Below are positions 16,242 to 23,969 of a stretch of DNA of 64,000 bases, one piece after another. The DNA comes from Stenotrophomonas rhizophila (lineage in GTDB: Bacteria; Pseudomonadota; Gammaproteobacteria; Xanthomonadales; Xanthomonadaceae): the NCBI RefSeq assembly GCF_007667275.1, contig NZ_VDQT01000003.1, positions 495,386 to 559,385 of the forward strand, in the 5' to 3' direction. The notes beneath the pieces were generated by a model that was not told the origin of the DNA, made no database searches, and saw nothing but the letters and a program-made list of their open reading frames with translations. Position numbers and translations under genes: made by a program. Every line of letters starts with the position of its first letter. The first letter of the stretch is position 1.

Positions 16242-18185
16242 ATGTGTGGACTGGCAGGAATGTTGCTGGCCGCCCCGGGACGGGAGCAGGCCGCGTTGGA
16301 ACAGCAGGCACGCCGCATGGGCGATGCCCTGCTGCACCGTGGGCCGGATGACAGCGGGGTGTGGGCCGATGCCGCAGGTGGCATCGCGCTGGCGCACCGC
16401 CGCTTGAGCATCCTCGACCTGTCGCCGCTCGGCCACCAGCCGATGGCCTCCGACGATGGCCGTTACGTCCTGGCCTACAACGGCGAGGTGTACAACTTCG
16501 CCACGCTGCGGCGAGAGCTGGAAGGCCTGGGCCACGGCTTCCGCGGCCATTCCGATACCGAGGTGCTGCTGGCCGCGTTCGTGGCCTGGGGCCTGGACGA
16601 GACCCTGCAGCGCGCCAACGGCATGTTCGCCATCGCCCTGTGGGACCGCGCCGAGCAGTGCCTGTGGCTGGCCCGCGATCGGGTCGGCAAGAAGCCGCTG
16701 TACTACGGCTGGGCCGGCGACACGCTGGTTTTCGGCTCGGAACTGAAGGCGCTGTGGCAGCACCCGGCATTCGACAACGGGATCGATCGCGACGCGCTGA
16801 CCCTGCTGCTGCGGCTGGATTACATTCCGGCGCCGCACTGCATCCACGAGCGCTGCTTCAAGCTGATGCCGGGGCGGGTGCTGCGCCTGGACGCGGCAGC
16901 GGTCGCCGCCGGTGCCGCCGCACACCGGCCGGACCAGCAGCAGTTGCCGTTCTGGAATGCGCGCGAGCGCATGCAGCAGGCGCTTGCCGCGCCGTTCCAG
17001 GGCAGCGACGAGGACGCCGAAACCCAGCTGGACGGCCTGCTGCGCGACGCGGTCGGGCTGCGCATGGTGGCCGACGTCCCGGTGGGCGTGTTCCTTTCCG
17101 GCGGCACCGATTCGTCGGTGGTGGCGTCGCTGATGCAGGCGCAGTCGTCGACCCCGATCCACAGTTTCAGCATCGGCTTCGAGGGCTCCGACCACGACGA
17201 GGCGCCGCTGGCCAAGGCGCTGGCCGGGCACCTGGGTACGGACCACACCGAGCTGTATGTCAGCGGTGCCGACGCGCTGGCGGTGGTCCCCGCGCTGCCG
17301 GCGATGTTCGACGAACCGTTCGCCGACGCCTCGCAGGTGCCGACCGCGCTGGTGGCGCGGCTGGCGCGCAGCGCGGTGACCGTGGCGCTGTCGGGCGACG
17401 GCGGCGATGAGCTGTTCTTCGGCTACAGCCGCTACCAGCGTGCGCTGCGCAACTGGACCCTGCTGGGCCGGGTGCCGGCGCCGCTGCGGCGCTGGATGGC
17501 CGCCCATGCGCACACCCAGGGCGAGGCCTCGCGTACCGGCGGGTTGGCCGCATTGCTGGCTGAAACCGGCGCGCGTGGCATCGGCGATGTGTACCGCAAC
17601 CGCATCTCGCGCTGGCGCGACCCGGTGTCGGCGGTGATCGGCGCCCGCGGCGCCGGCAGTTTCTACGACCTGGCCGACCCGCTGCATGGCGCCGGTTCGC
17701 CGGCCGACGCGATGATGCTGGCCGACTTCAGCACGTACCTGCCCGACGACCTGCTGTGCAAGGTCGACCGCACCAGCATGGCGGTCAGCCTGGAAGCGCG
17801 TGCGCCGCTGCTGGACTGGCGCGTGGCGGAATTCGCCTGGTCGCTGCCGCTGTCGATGAAGCAGCGCGACGGGGTCAGCAAATACCTGCTCAAGCGCGTG
17901 CTGGGCCGCTACGTGCCGCAGGACATGGTGCACCGGCCCAAGCGCGGCTTCGGTGCGCCGGTCAGCGCGTGGCTGAAGGGCGACCTGCGCGGCTGGGCGG
18001 ACGGACTGCTGGACCCGGCACGGCTGGCCGAGGAAGGCATTTTCCACGTCGATGCGGTGGCACCGCTGTGGAAGCAGTTCCAGCAGGGAGAGCGCAAGTG
18101 GCATACCCACCTGTGGAACGTGTTGATGTTCCAGGCCTGGCAGGCGCATTGGAAGCAGGTGCGGGCGGCGGTTCCGCGCGCGTGA
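16242..18185 (+). CDS. asparagine synthase (glutamine-hydrolysing) family amidotransferase
   Basis: A 647-residue AsnB-type enzyme. The glutaminase domain begins MCGLAG with the catalytic Cys2, then HRGPDDSGVW and LAYNGEVYNF. The synthetase domain has the pyrophosphate loop SGGTDSS near 285 (SGGLDSS in E. coli AsnB) and LSGDGGDELFFGYSRY near 384. It is about 90 residues longer than E. coli AsnB and nearer in size to the AsnB-like amidotransferases of polysaccharide or natural-product loci. Tight coupling to the E1 enzyme suggests it amidates a dedicated product rather than just making asparagine. That is inference; ordinary asparagine synthesis is possible. Confidence 0.88.
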   Translation: MCGLAGMLLAAPGREQAALEQQARRMGDALLHRGPDDSGVWADAAGGIALAHRRLSILDLSPLGHQPMASDDGRYVLAYNGEVYNFATLRRELEGLGHGFRGHSDTEVLLAAFVAWGLDETLQRANGMFAIALWDRAEQCLWLARDRVGKKPLYYGWAGDTLVFGSELKALWQHPAFDNGIDRDALTLLLRLDYIPAPHCIHERCFKLMPGRVLRLDAAAVAAGAAAHRPDQQQLPFWNARERMQQALAAPFQGSDEDAETQLDGLLRDAVGLRMVADVPVGVFLSGGTDSSVVASLMQAQSSTPIHSFSIGFEGSDHDEAPLAKALAGHLGTDHTELYVSGADALAVVPALPAMFDEPFADASQVPTALVARLARSAVTVALSGDGGDELFFGYSRYQRALRNWTLLGRVPAPLRRWMAAHAHTQGEASRTGGLAALLAETGARGIGDVYRNRISRWRDPVSAVIGARGAGSFYDLADPLHGAGSPADAMMLADFSTYLPDDLLCKVDRTSMAVSLEARAPLLDWRVAEFAWSLPLSMKQRDGVSKYLLKRVLGRYVPQDMVHRPKRGFGAPVSAWLKGDLRGWADGLLDPARLAEEGIFHVDAVAPLWKQFQQGERKWHTHLWNVLMFQAWQAHWKQVRAAVPRA

Positions 18186-18201
18186 CCGGCACCGCGCCGG
18201 A

Positions 18202-18266
18202 CACGCATGGCGTGGCTCTACACCCCGATCTCCCGGCCGCACCGTAGAGCCACGCCCTGCGTGGCT
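18202..18266. repeat. two SMAG palindromes
   Basis: A degraded minus-orientation copy (CACGC-ATG-GCGTG-GCT-CTAC, 18202-18221) faces an intact plus copy (GTAG 18244 + AGCCACGC-CCT-GCGTGGCT). They lie just downstream of the amidotransferase gene. Confidence 0.82.
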
Positions 18267-18337
18267 GCGCAACCCGCCTTCACCGTGCACAACGGCGGTG
18301 TCACCTAGGCTGGGCGTACCTTCACCGGAGACACCCC

Positions 18338-18898
18338 ATGGCCACCCCCACCATCGCCGTGCTCGTCGGCAGCCTGCGCAGCGGTTCGCACAACCAGGCC
18401 CTGGCCCATGCGCTGGAAAAGCTGGCCGCCGGCAAGGCGACCTTCGACTACGTCCAGATCGGCGACCTGCCGCTGTACAACCAGGACTTCGACAGGGACT
18501 ACCCGGCTGAAGGGCTGCGCCTGAAGGACCAGATCAAAAAGGCCGATGCCGTGCTGTTCGTCACGCCTGAATACAACCGCTCGGTGCCCGGCGTGCTCAA
18601 GAACGCCATCGACATCGGCTCGCGGCCCTATGGGCACAGTGCCTTCGCCGGCAAGCCCGCCGCGGTCATCGGCGCCTCCATCGGCGCCATCGGCACCGCA
18701 CTGGCCCAGCAGCACCTGCGCAACATCCTGGCCTACCTGGACATGCCGGTACTGGGCCAGCCCGAGGCGTTCGTCCACTTCAAGGAAGGGCTCATCGACG
18801 CGCAGGGCGGGATCAGCAACGAGGGCACCCGCGATTTCCTGCAGGGCTTCGTGGACAAATTCCTGGCCTGGATCGCCACCCATGGCGGTCAGCAATGA
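18338..18898 (+). CDS. NAD(P)H-dependent FMN reductase (ChrR/YieF-like)
   Basis: A 186-residue flavodoxin-fold reductase that moves two electrons from NAD(P)H to quinones, azo compounds or chromate. The FMN phosphate loop is GSLRSGSHN (10-18) and the flavin-binding signature TPEYNRSVPGVLKNAID is at about 76-92. GASIGAIGTALAQQHLR is conserved in the YieF/ChrR group. The ATG at 18338 follows ACCGGAG. It is a stand-alone gene; an in vivo antioxidant quinone-reductase role is likely. Confidence 0.9.
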   Translation: MATPTIAVLVGSLRSGSHNQALAHALEKLAAGKATFDYVQIGDLPLYNQDFDRDYPAEGLRLKDQIKKADAVLFVTPEYNRSVPGVLKNAIDIGSRPYGHSAFAGKPAAVIGASIGAIGTALAQQHLRNILAYLDMPVLGQPEAFVHFKEGLIDAQGGISNEGTRDFLQGFVDKFLAWIATHGGQQ

Positions 18899-18930
18899 GC
18901 CAGACGCTTCTGCGATAATGGCGGCGCGGC

Positions 18931-19022
18931 GCACGACCAACGGTCGTGCGCTACCCGACACGGTTGGCCTCCAGCTGGGTCGCGCGGCACTGCAACCGGT
19001 AGCGCACGACCGTTGGTCGTGC
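18931..19022. repeat. two facing SMAG palindromes before dnaB
   Basis: GCACGACC-AAC-GGTCGTGC-G-CTAC (18931-18954, minus) and GTAGC-GCACGACC-GTT-GGTCGTGC (18999-19022, plus). A GATAAT box at 18914 lies just upstream of the pair. Confidence 0.9.
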
Positions 19023-19138
19023 CGCCCCGCCCGGTGCGCACGACTATCCACCGCTTATCCACAGGGTTGTGCATGGCTGTGGCAGCCGCCCCGTGCCTAC
19101 CATGTCCCACGCTCCACTCTGCAGGAAACATCCCGCTC

Positions 19139-20563
19139 ATGTCTGCCCGTTCCGGCTTCCGTTCCGACCGCAAAGATCGCGGTGACCGCTTCGATCGCGA
19201 CGAGATGCGCATCGACGCGCTGCGCGTGCCGCCGCACTCGATCGAGGCCGAGCAGGCGGTGCTGGGCGGGTTGATGCTGGCCCCGGAAAGCTACGACCGG
19301 GTCAACGACCAGCTCACCGAAACCGACTTCTACCGCCGCGACCACCAGACCATCTACCGCGCGATCCGCGAGCTGTCCGAGCGCGACCGCCCGTTCGACG
19401 CGGTGACCCTGGGCGAGTGGTTCGAATCGCAGGGCAAGATGGAGCTGGTCGGCGATGGTGCCTACCTGATCGAACTGGCCAGCACCACGCCATCGGCGGC
19501 CAACATCGCCGCCTACGCCGAGATCGTGCGCGACAAGGCGGTGCTGCGCCAGCTGATCCAGGTCGGCACCGACATCGTCAACGATGGTTTCCAGCCAGAG
19601 GGCCGCGAGAGCAGCGAGCTGCTGTCGGCAGCGGAAAAGTCGGTGTTCGCCATCGCCGAACAGGGCGCGCGCGGGCGTACCGATTTCGTGGCGATGCCGG
19701 GTGCGTTGAAGGACGCGTTCGAAGAGTTGCGCAGCCGCTTCGAGAACGGTGGCAACATCACCGGCCTGCCGACCGGCTACGCCGATTTCGATGCGATGAC
19801 CTCCGGCCTGCAGCCGACCGACCTGATCATCCTGGCCGCGCGTCCGGCCATGGGCAAGACCACCTTCGCGCTCAACATCGCCGAATACGCTGCGATCAAG
19901 TCCAAGAAGGGCGTGGCGGTGTTCTCGATGGAAATGTCGGCCTCGCAGCTGGCAATGCGCCTGATTTCGTCCAACGGCCGCATCAACGCCCAGCGCCTGC
20001 GTACCGGCCAGCTTGAAGACGAGGACTGGAGCCGGGTCACCGGCGCGATCCGCATGTTGAAGGAGACCAAGATCTTCATCGACGACACGCCGGGCGTGTC
20101 GCCGGAGATCCTGCGTTCCAAGTGCCGCCGGCTCAAGCGCGAGCACGACCTGGGCCTGATCGTGATCGACTACCTGCAGCTGATGAGCGTGCCGGGCAAC
20201 AGCGAGAACCGCGCAACCGAAATCTCGGAGATCTCGCGTTCGCTCAAGGGGCTGGCCAAGGAACTGAACGTGCCGGTGATCGCGCTGTCGCAGCTCAACC
20301 GCTCGCTGGAAACGCGTACCGACAAGCGCCCGGTGATGGCCGACCTTCGCGAATCCGGCGCAATCGAGCAGGACGCGGACATGATCGTGTTCATCTACCG
20401 CGACGATTACTACAACAAGGAAAATTCCCCGGACAAGGGGCTGGCCGAGATCATCATCGGCAAGCACCGAGGCGGCCCGACCGGCTCGTGCAAGCTCAAG
20501 TTCTTCGGTGAATACACGCGTTTCGACAACCTCTCGCACGATTCGGTGGGGTCGTTCGAATGA
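19139..20563 (+). CDS. dnaB: replicative DNA helicase DnaB
   Basis: A 474-residue hexameric 5'-3' helicase at the replication fork. The N-terminal DnaG-interacting domain (PHSIEAEQAVLGGLML, about 25-125) is joined by a linker to the RecA-like ATPase domain. Walker A is ARPAMGKTTFALN near 234, Walker B LIVIDYLQLM near 340 and the arginine-finger region DADMIVFIYRDDYY. The ATG at 19139 gives an arginine/aspartate-rich N-terminal tail (RSGFRSDRKDRGDRFDRDEM) longer than in E. coli. GCAGGAA lies upstream. No intein is present. Confidence 0.96.
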   Translation: MSARSGFRSDRKDRGDRFDRDEMRIDALRVPPHSIEAEQAVLGGLMLAPESYDRVNDQLTETDFYRRDHQTIYRAIRELSERDRPFDAVTLGEWFESQGKMELVGDGAYLIELASTTPSAANIAAYAEIVRDKAVLRQLIQVGTDIVNDGFQPEGRESSELLSAAEKSVFAIAEQGARGRTDFVAMPGALKDAFEELRSRFENGGNITGLPTGYADFDAMTSGLQPTDLIILAARPAMGKTTFALNIAEYAAIKSKKGVAVFSMEMSASQLAMRLISSNGRINAQRLRTGQLEDEDWSRVTGAIRMLKETKIFIDDTPGVSPEILRSKCRRLKREHDLGLIVIDYLQLMSVPGNSENRATEISEISRSLKGLAKELNVPVIALSQLNRSLETRTDKRPVMADLRESGAIEQDADMIVFIYRDDYYNKENSPDKGLAEIIIGKHRGGPTGSCKLKFFGEYTRFDNLSHDSVGSFE

Positions 20564-20572
20564 TGCGCCGGC

Positions 20573-20660
20573 GCACGACCAACGGTCGTGCGCTACCAGG
20601 GTGGTGCCCGACGGGACCCATGCCCCACGGACCCGGTAGGTACCGACCGTTGGTCGGTAC
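20573..20660. repeat. two facing SMAG palindromes after dnaB
   Basis: GCACGACC-AAC-GGTCGTGC-G-CTAC (20573-20596, minus) and GTAG + GTACCGACC-GTT-GGTCGGTAC (20636-20660, plus). The first begins ten bases after the dnaB stop. Confidence 0.9.
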
Positions 20661-20765
20661 GCGTTTCGTCGGCGGATCCGGGGTTTCGTCGCAAACCGGT
20701 TGAACCCGGGTGGGCAGGGCGGCAACGTGGTCCTGCCGCGGCAAGGTGCCGCCCTGGAGACCGTC

Positions 20766-20978
20766 ATGAAGACCCTGCTCGCGCTCGGCGTGTGGTGCCT
20801 GCTGTTCGTGCTGTGCTGGCCGTTGGCGATCCTGGCCCTGCTGGCCTGGCCGTTCGTGTGGCTGCTGAGCCTGCCGTTCCGGCTGGTCGGCGTCACCTTC
20901 TCGGCGCTGTTCGCGTTCCTGGCTGCATTGTTCATGCTGCCGGCACGCCTGCTGGGTGGCCACCGCGTCGCAGCGTGA
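20766..20978 (+). CDS. small hydrophobic membrane protein
   Basis: A 70-residue, almost wholly hydrophobic protein with two likely membrane helices (about 4-30 and 36-62, rich in Leu, Ala, Trp and Phe) ending in a short basic tail (RLLGGHRVAA). The ATG at 20766 has GGAG seven bases upstream, which argues for real translation. I do not recognise the family. It lies between dnaB and the convergent lpdA, bounded by SMAG repeats and the large inverted repeat at 20987. Confidence 0.7.
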   Translation: MKTLLALGVWCLLFVLCWPLAILALLAWPFVWLLSLPFRLVGVTFSALFAFLAALFMLPARLLGGHRVAA

Positions 20979-20986
20979 TTGGCGTG

Positions 20987-21123
20987 GTAGGGTCGGTTCC
21001 CAAACGACTGCCAGTGATCGGCACTGGGACGCATGACCCTCTGCCGGAGAGGCGCCTTCCCCAGAGGTCATGCGTAACCGAACCTTGCATCCGTAGTGGC
21101 GGTCGTTTGGGAACCGACCCTAC
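20987..21123. repeat. 137-bp inverted repeat (paired GTAGGGT elements)
   Basis: A 22-bp arm at 20987-21008, starting GTAGGGTCGGTTCCC, is exactly repeated in reverse at 21102-21123. Inside are a second pair of arms (ACGCATGACC-TCTG at 21029-21043 with one bulge, and CAGAGGTCATGCGT at 21062-21075). The whole can fold as a long two-level stem. The same arm occurs singly at 29446, 34211 and 53086. Confidence 0.88.
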
Positions 21124-21180
21124 CGATGTCGTGCGTCGCGAAGGTACGACAGGTGCAGCGAAAGCCACGTTTCAGCACCA

Positions 21181-21210
21181 CGAAAAACCCCGCCGAGGCG
21201 GGGTTTTTCG
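21181..21210 (-). terminator. bidirectional rho-independent terminator (lpdA side)
   Basis: CGAAAAACCCCGCC-GA-GGCGGGGTTTTTCG: a 14-bp perfect stem with A- and T-tracts on both sides, 20 bases after the lpdA stop. It should end transcripts from either direction. Confidence 0.92.
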
Positions 21211-21230
21211 TTGCATCACCACAGGGCCGG

Positions 21231-22667
21231 TCAGTTGGCCTTGTGGATCGCGCGCTTGCTCACGGCCATGGCGGCGTCGTGGACCACTTCCGACAGCGAC
21301 GGGTGCGCGTGGCAGATGCGGGCCAGGTCGTCGGCCGAACCGCTGAACTCCATGGTCAGCACGCCTTCGTGGACCAGTTCGGACACGTTCGCGCCGACCA
21401 GGTGCATGCCCAGGATGCGATCGGTTTCAGCATGCGCCAGCACCTTCACGAAACCGGCCGGTTCGATCATCGCCACGGCGCGGCCGTTGGCGGCGAACGG
21501 GAAGCTGCCGGCCTTGTACGGAATGCCCTCGGCCTTCAGCTGTTCTTCGGTCTTGCCGACCCAGGCCAGCTCCGGCTCGGTGTAGATGACCCACGGAATG
21601 GTGTCCATGTTGACGTGGCCCGGCAGGCCCGCGATCAGCTCGGCCACCGCGATGCCTTCCTCGAAGCCCTTGTGCGCCAGCATCGGGCCGCGCACGCAGT
21701 CGCCGACCGCCCACACGCCATTGACGCCGGTGTGGCAGTGCTCGTCCACTTCGATCTGGCCACGCTCGTTGACCTTCACGCCGGTACCTTCGGCAAGCAG
21801 ACCCTTGGTCGCGGCGCGACGGCCCACGGCCACCAGCAGCTTGTCCACCACCAGGCTCTTTTCGCCTTCGGCGTCGGTGTAGGTCAGGGCGACTTCCTTC
21901 TTCTTGCCCTTGCCGGTCACTTCCGCCTTGGAAACCTTGGCACCCAGGCGGATGTCCAGGCCCTGCTTCTTGAATTCCTTGGCGGCGACCTTGCCCACTT
22001 CGGCATCGGCGGCAGCCAGGAAGGTCGGCAGCGCTTCGAGGATGGTCACTTCGGCGCCGAGACGCTTCCACACGCTGCCCAGTTCCAGGCCGATCACGCC
22101 GGCGCCGATCACGGCCAGGCGCGCCGGGACTTCGGTGAAGTCCAGGCCGCCGACGTTGTCGACGATGGTCTCGCCGTCGAACTTCGCGAACGGCAGTTCG
22201 ATCGAATCCGAACCGGCAGCGATGATCACGTTGGTGCCCTTCAGCTCGACCACTTCACCGTCGTGCTGGGTGACCTTGACCACGTTGCCCGGCTGCAGTT
22301 CACCGAAGCCGTAATAGGCGGTGACCTTGTTGGCCTTGAACAGCATGGCGATGCCGCCGGTGAACTGTTTGACAATCTTGTCCTTGCGGCCAACCATCGC
22401 TTCGACGTCCATCTTGGCATCCTTGAAGCTGATGCCATGGTCGCCAAAGATGTGGCCCATGTTCCAGAACTGGCGCGAGGAGTCCAGCAGCGCCTTGGAC
22501 GGGATGCAGCCCACGCGCAGGCAGGTGCCGCCCAGCGCCGGCTTGCCATCCTTGCCCAGTGCAGCGTCGATGCAGGCGGTCTTCAGACCCAGCTGCGCGG
22601 CGCGGATGGCGGCGTGATAGCCGGCCGGACCGGCACCGATGACGACAACGTCGAATTGTTCAGCCAT
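21231..22667 (-). CDS. lpdA: dihydrolipoyl dehydrogenase (E3)
   Basis: A 478-residue FAD disulfide reductase that reoxidises dihydrolipoamide in the 2-oxoglutarate (and possibly other) dehydrogenase complexes. The FAD loop VVVIGAGPAGYHAAIRAA is at 7-24, the redox-active disulfide is in GGTCLRVGCIPSK (about 47-59), the NAD-binding GAGVIGLELGSVW is near 182-194 and the C-terminal HAHPSLSEV gives the active-site His-Glu pair. The ATG at 22667 has AAGGAA upstream. It is third in the operon, 60 bases after sucB. Confidence 0.95.
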   Translation of the reverse strand: MAEQFDVVVIGAGPAGYHAAIRAAQLGLKTACIDAALGKDGKPALGGTCLRVGCIPSKALLDSSRQFWNMGHIFGDHGISFKDAKMDVEAMVGRKDKIVKQFTGGIAMLFKANKVTAYYGFGELQPGNVVKVTQHDGEVVELKGTNVIIAAGSDSIELPFAKFDGETIVDNVGGLDFTEVPARLAVIGAGVIGLELGSVWKRLGAEVTILEALPTFLAAADAEVGKVAAKEFKKQGLDIRLGAKVSKAEVTGKGKKKEVALTYTDAEGEKSLVVDKLLVAVGRRAATKGLLAEGTGVKVNERGQIEVDEHCHTGVNGVWAVGDCVRGPMLAHKGFEEGIAVAELIAGLPGHVNMDTIPWVIYTEPELAWVGKTEEQLKAEGIPYKAGSFPFAANGRAVAMIEPAGFVKVLAHAETDRILGMHLVGANVSELVHEGVLTMEFSGSADDLARICHAHPSLSEVVHDAAMAVSKRAIHKAN

Positions 22668-22727
22668 TGAAAATTCCTTGATGCTTTACCAGAACCCCTC
22701 CGCGCAGGCGCGGAGGGGCGGGAGGTC

Positions 22728-23927
22728 TTACAGGCCGAACAGCATGCGGCCCGGGTTTTCCAGCTGGTTCTTGATGTCCACCAGGAACTGCACCGAATCC
22801 TTGCCATCGATGATGCGGTGGTCGTAGGACAGCGCCAGGTACATCATCGGCGCGATCACGACCTGGCCGTTCTGCGCGATCGGACGTTCCTTGATCGCGT
22901 GCATGCCCAGGATGGCGCTCTGCGGCGGGTTGATGATCGGGGTGGACAGCAGCGAACCGAAGGTGCCGCCGTTGGTCACGGTGAAGGTGCCGCCCTGCAG
23001 TTCTTCCAGGCTCAGCTTGCCGTCACGGGCCTTCTTGGCGTAGTCGGCGATGGTCTTTTCGATGTCGGCGAACGACATGCGCTCGACGTTGCGCAGCACC
23101 GGCGTGACCAGGCCCTTCTCGGTCGAAACCGCGATCGAGATGTCCGAGTAGCCGTGGTAGATGATGTCGTCGCCGTCGATCGAGGCGTTGACCAGCGGGA
23201 AGCGCTGCAGCGCGTTGGCGGCGGCCTTCACGAAGAAGCTCATGAAGCCCAGCTTGATGCCGTGCGCCTTGACGAACTCGTCCTGCAGGTCCTTGCGCGC
23301 CGCCGAGACCTTGGACAGGTCGACTTCGTTGAAGGTGGTCAGCATGGCGGTGGAGTTCTTCGACTCCATCAGGCGTTCGGCGATGCGCTTGCGGATGCGG
23401 GTCATCGGCACGCGTTCTTCCGGACGGGCGCCACCGGCCTTGCCGGCGCCGCCGTTGCGGGCGAAGTTGACGATGTCTTCCTTGGTCACCGCGCCGCGAC
23501 GGCCGGTGCCGTCGACATCGGCCGGGTTCACGTTTTCGGTGATCGCGGTGAAGCGCGCGCCCGGGGGCAGGGTATCGGCAGCCGACTTCGATGCCGGGGC
23601 CGGGGCAGCCGCCGCAGCCGGAGCGGCAGCGGCCGGCGCGGCCTCTGCCTTCTTCTCTTCAGCGGCCGGGGCCGGGGCAGCGGCCACGGCGCCTTCCTCG
23701 ATCACCGCCACGACCTGGCTCGAGGTCACGGTGGCGCCCACCTCGAACTTGATTTCCTTCAGCACGCCATCGACCGGCGACGGCACTTCCAGGACGACCT
23801 TGTCGGTTTCCAGGTCAAGCAGGTTTTCGTCGCGCTTGACGGCGTCGCCAACCTTCTTGTGCCAGGTGGCGATGGTGCCGTCGGCGACGGATTCGGGCAG
23901 TACCGGGGCTTTGACTTCGGTGGCCAT
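22728..23927 (-). CDS. sucB: 2-oxoglutarate dehydrogenase E2, dihydrolipoyl succinyltransferase
   Basis: A 399-residue E2 core subunit. One lipoyl domain (1-75) has Lys43 in DLETDKV. An Ala/Pro-rich swinging linker follows (about 78-115), then a peripheral-subunit-binding domain (about 125-160) and the catalytic domain (about 175-399) with [10 protein letters not shown] (His370, Asp374). ATG 23927 has AGGAAG upstream. It lies 42 bases downstream of sucA. Confidence 0.95.
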   Translation of the reverse strand: MATEVKAPVLPESVADGTIATWHKKVGDAVKRDENLLDLETDKVVLEVPSPVDGVLKEIKFEVGATVTSSQVVAVIEEGAVAAAPAPAAEEKKAEAAPAAAAPAAAAAPAPASKSAADTLPPGARFTAITENVNPADVDGTGRRGAVTKEDIVNFARNGGAGKAGGARPEERVPMTRIRKRIAERLMESKNSTAMLTTFNEVDLSKVSAARKDLQDEFVKAHGIKLGFMSFFVKAAANALQRFPLVNASIDGDDIIYHGYSDISIAVSTEKGLVTPVLRNVERMSFADIEKTIADYAKKARDGKLSLEELQGGTFTVTNGGTFGSLLSTPIINPPQSAILGMHAIKERPIAQNGQVVIAPMMYLALSYDHRIIDGKDSVQFLVDIKNQLENPGRMLFGL

Positions 23928-23969
23928 GCGGGAGCTTCCTGAGTTTGTCTTTTCTAGAATGGGGGAAAG

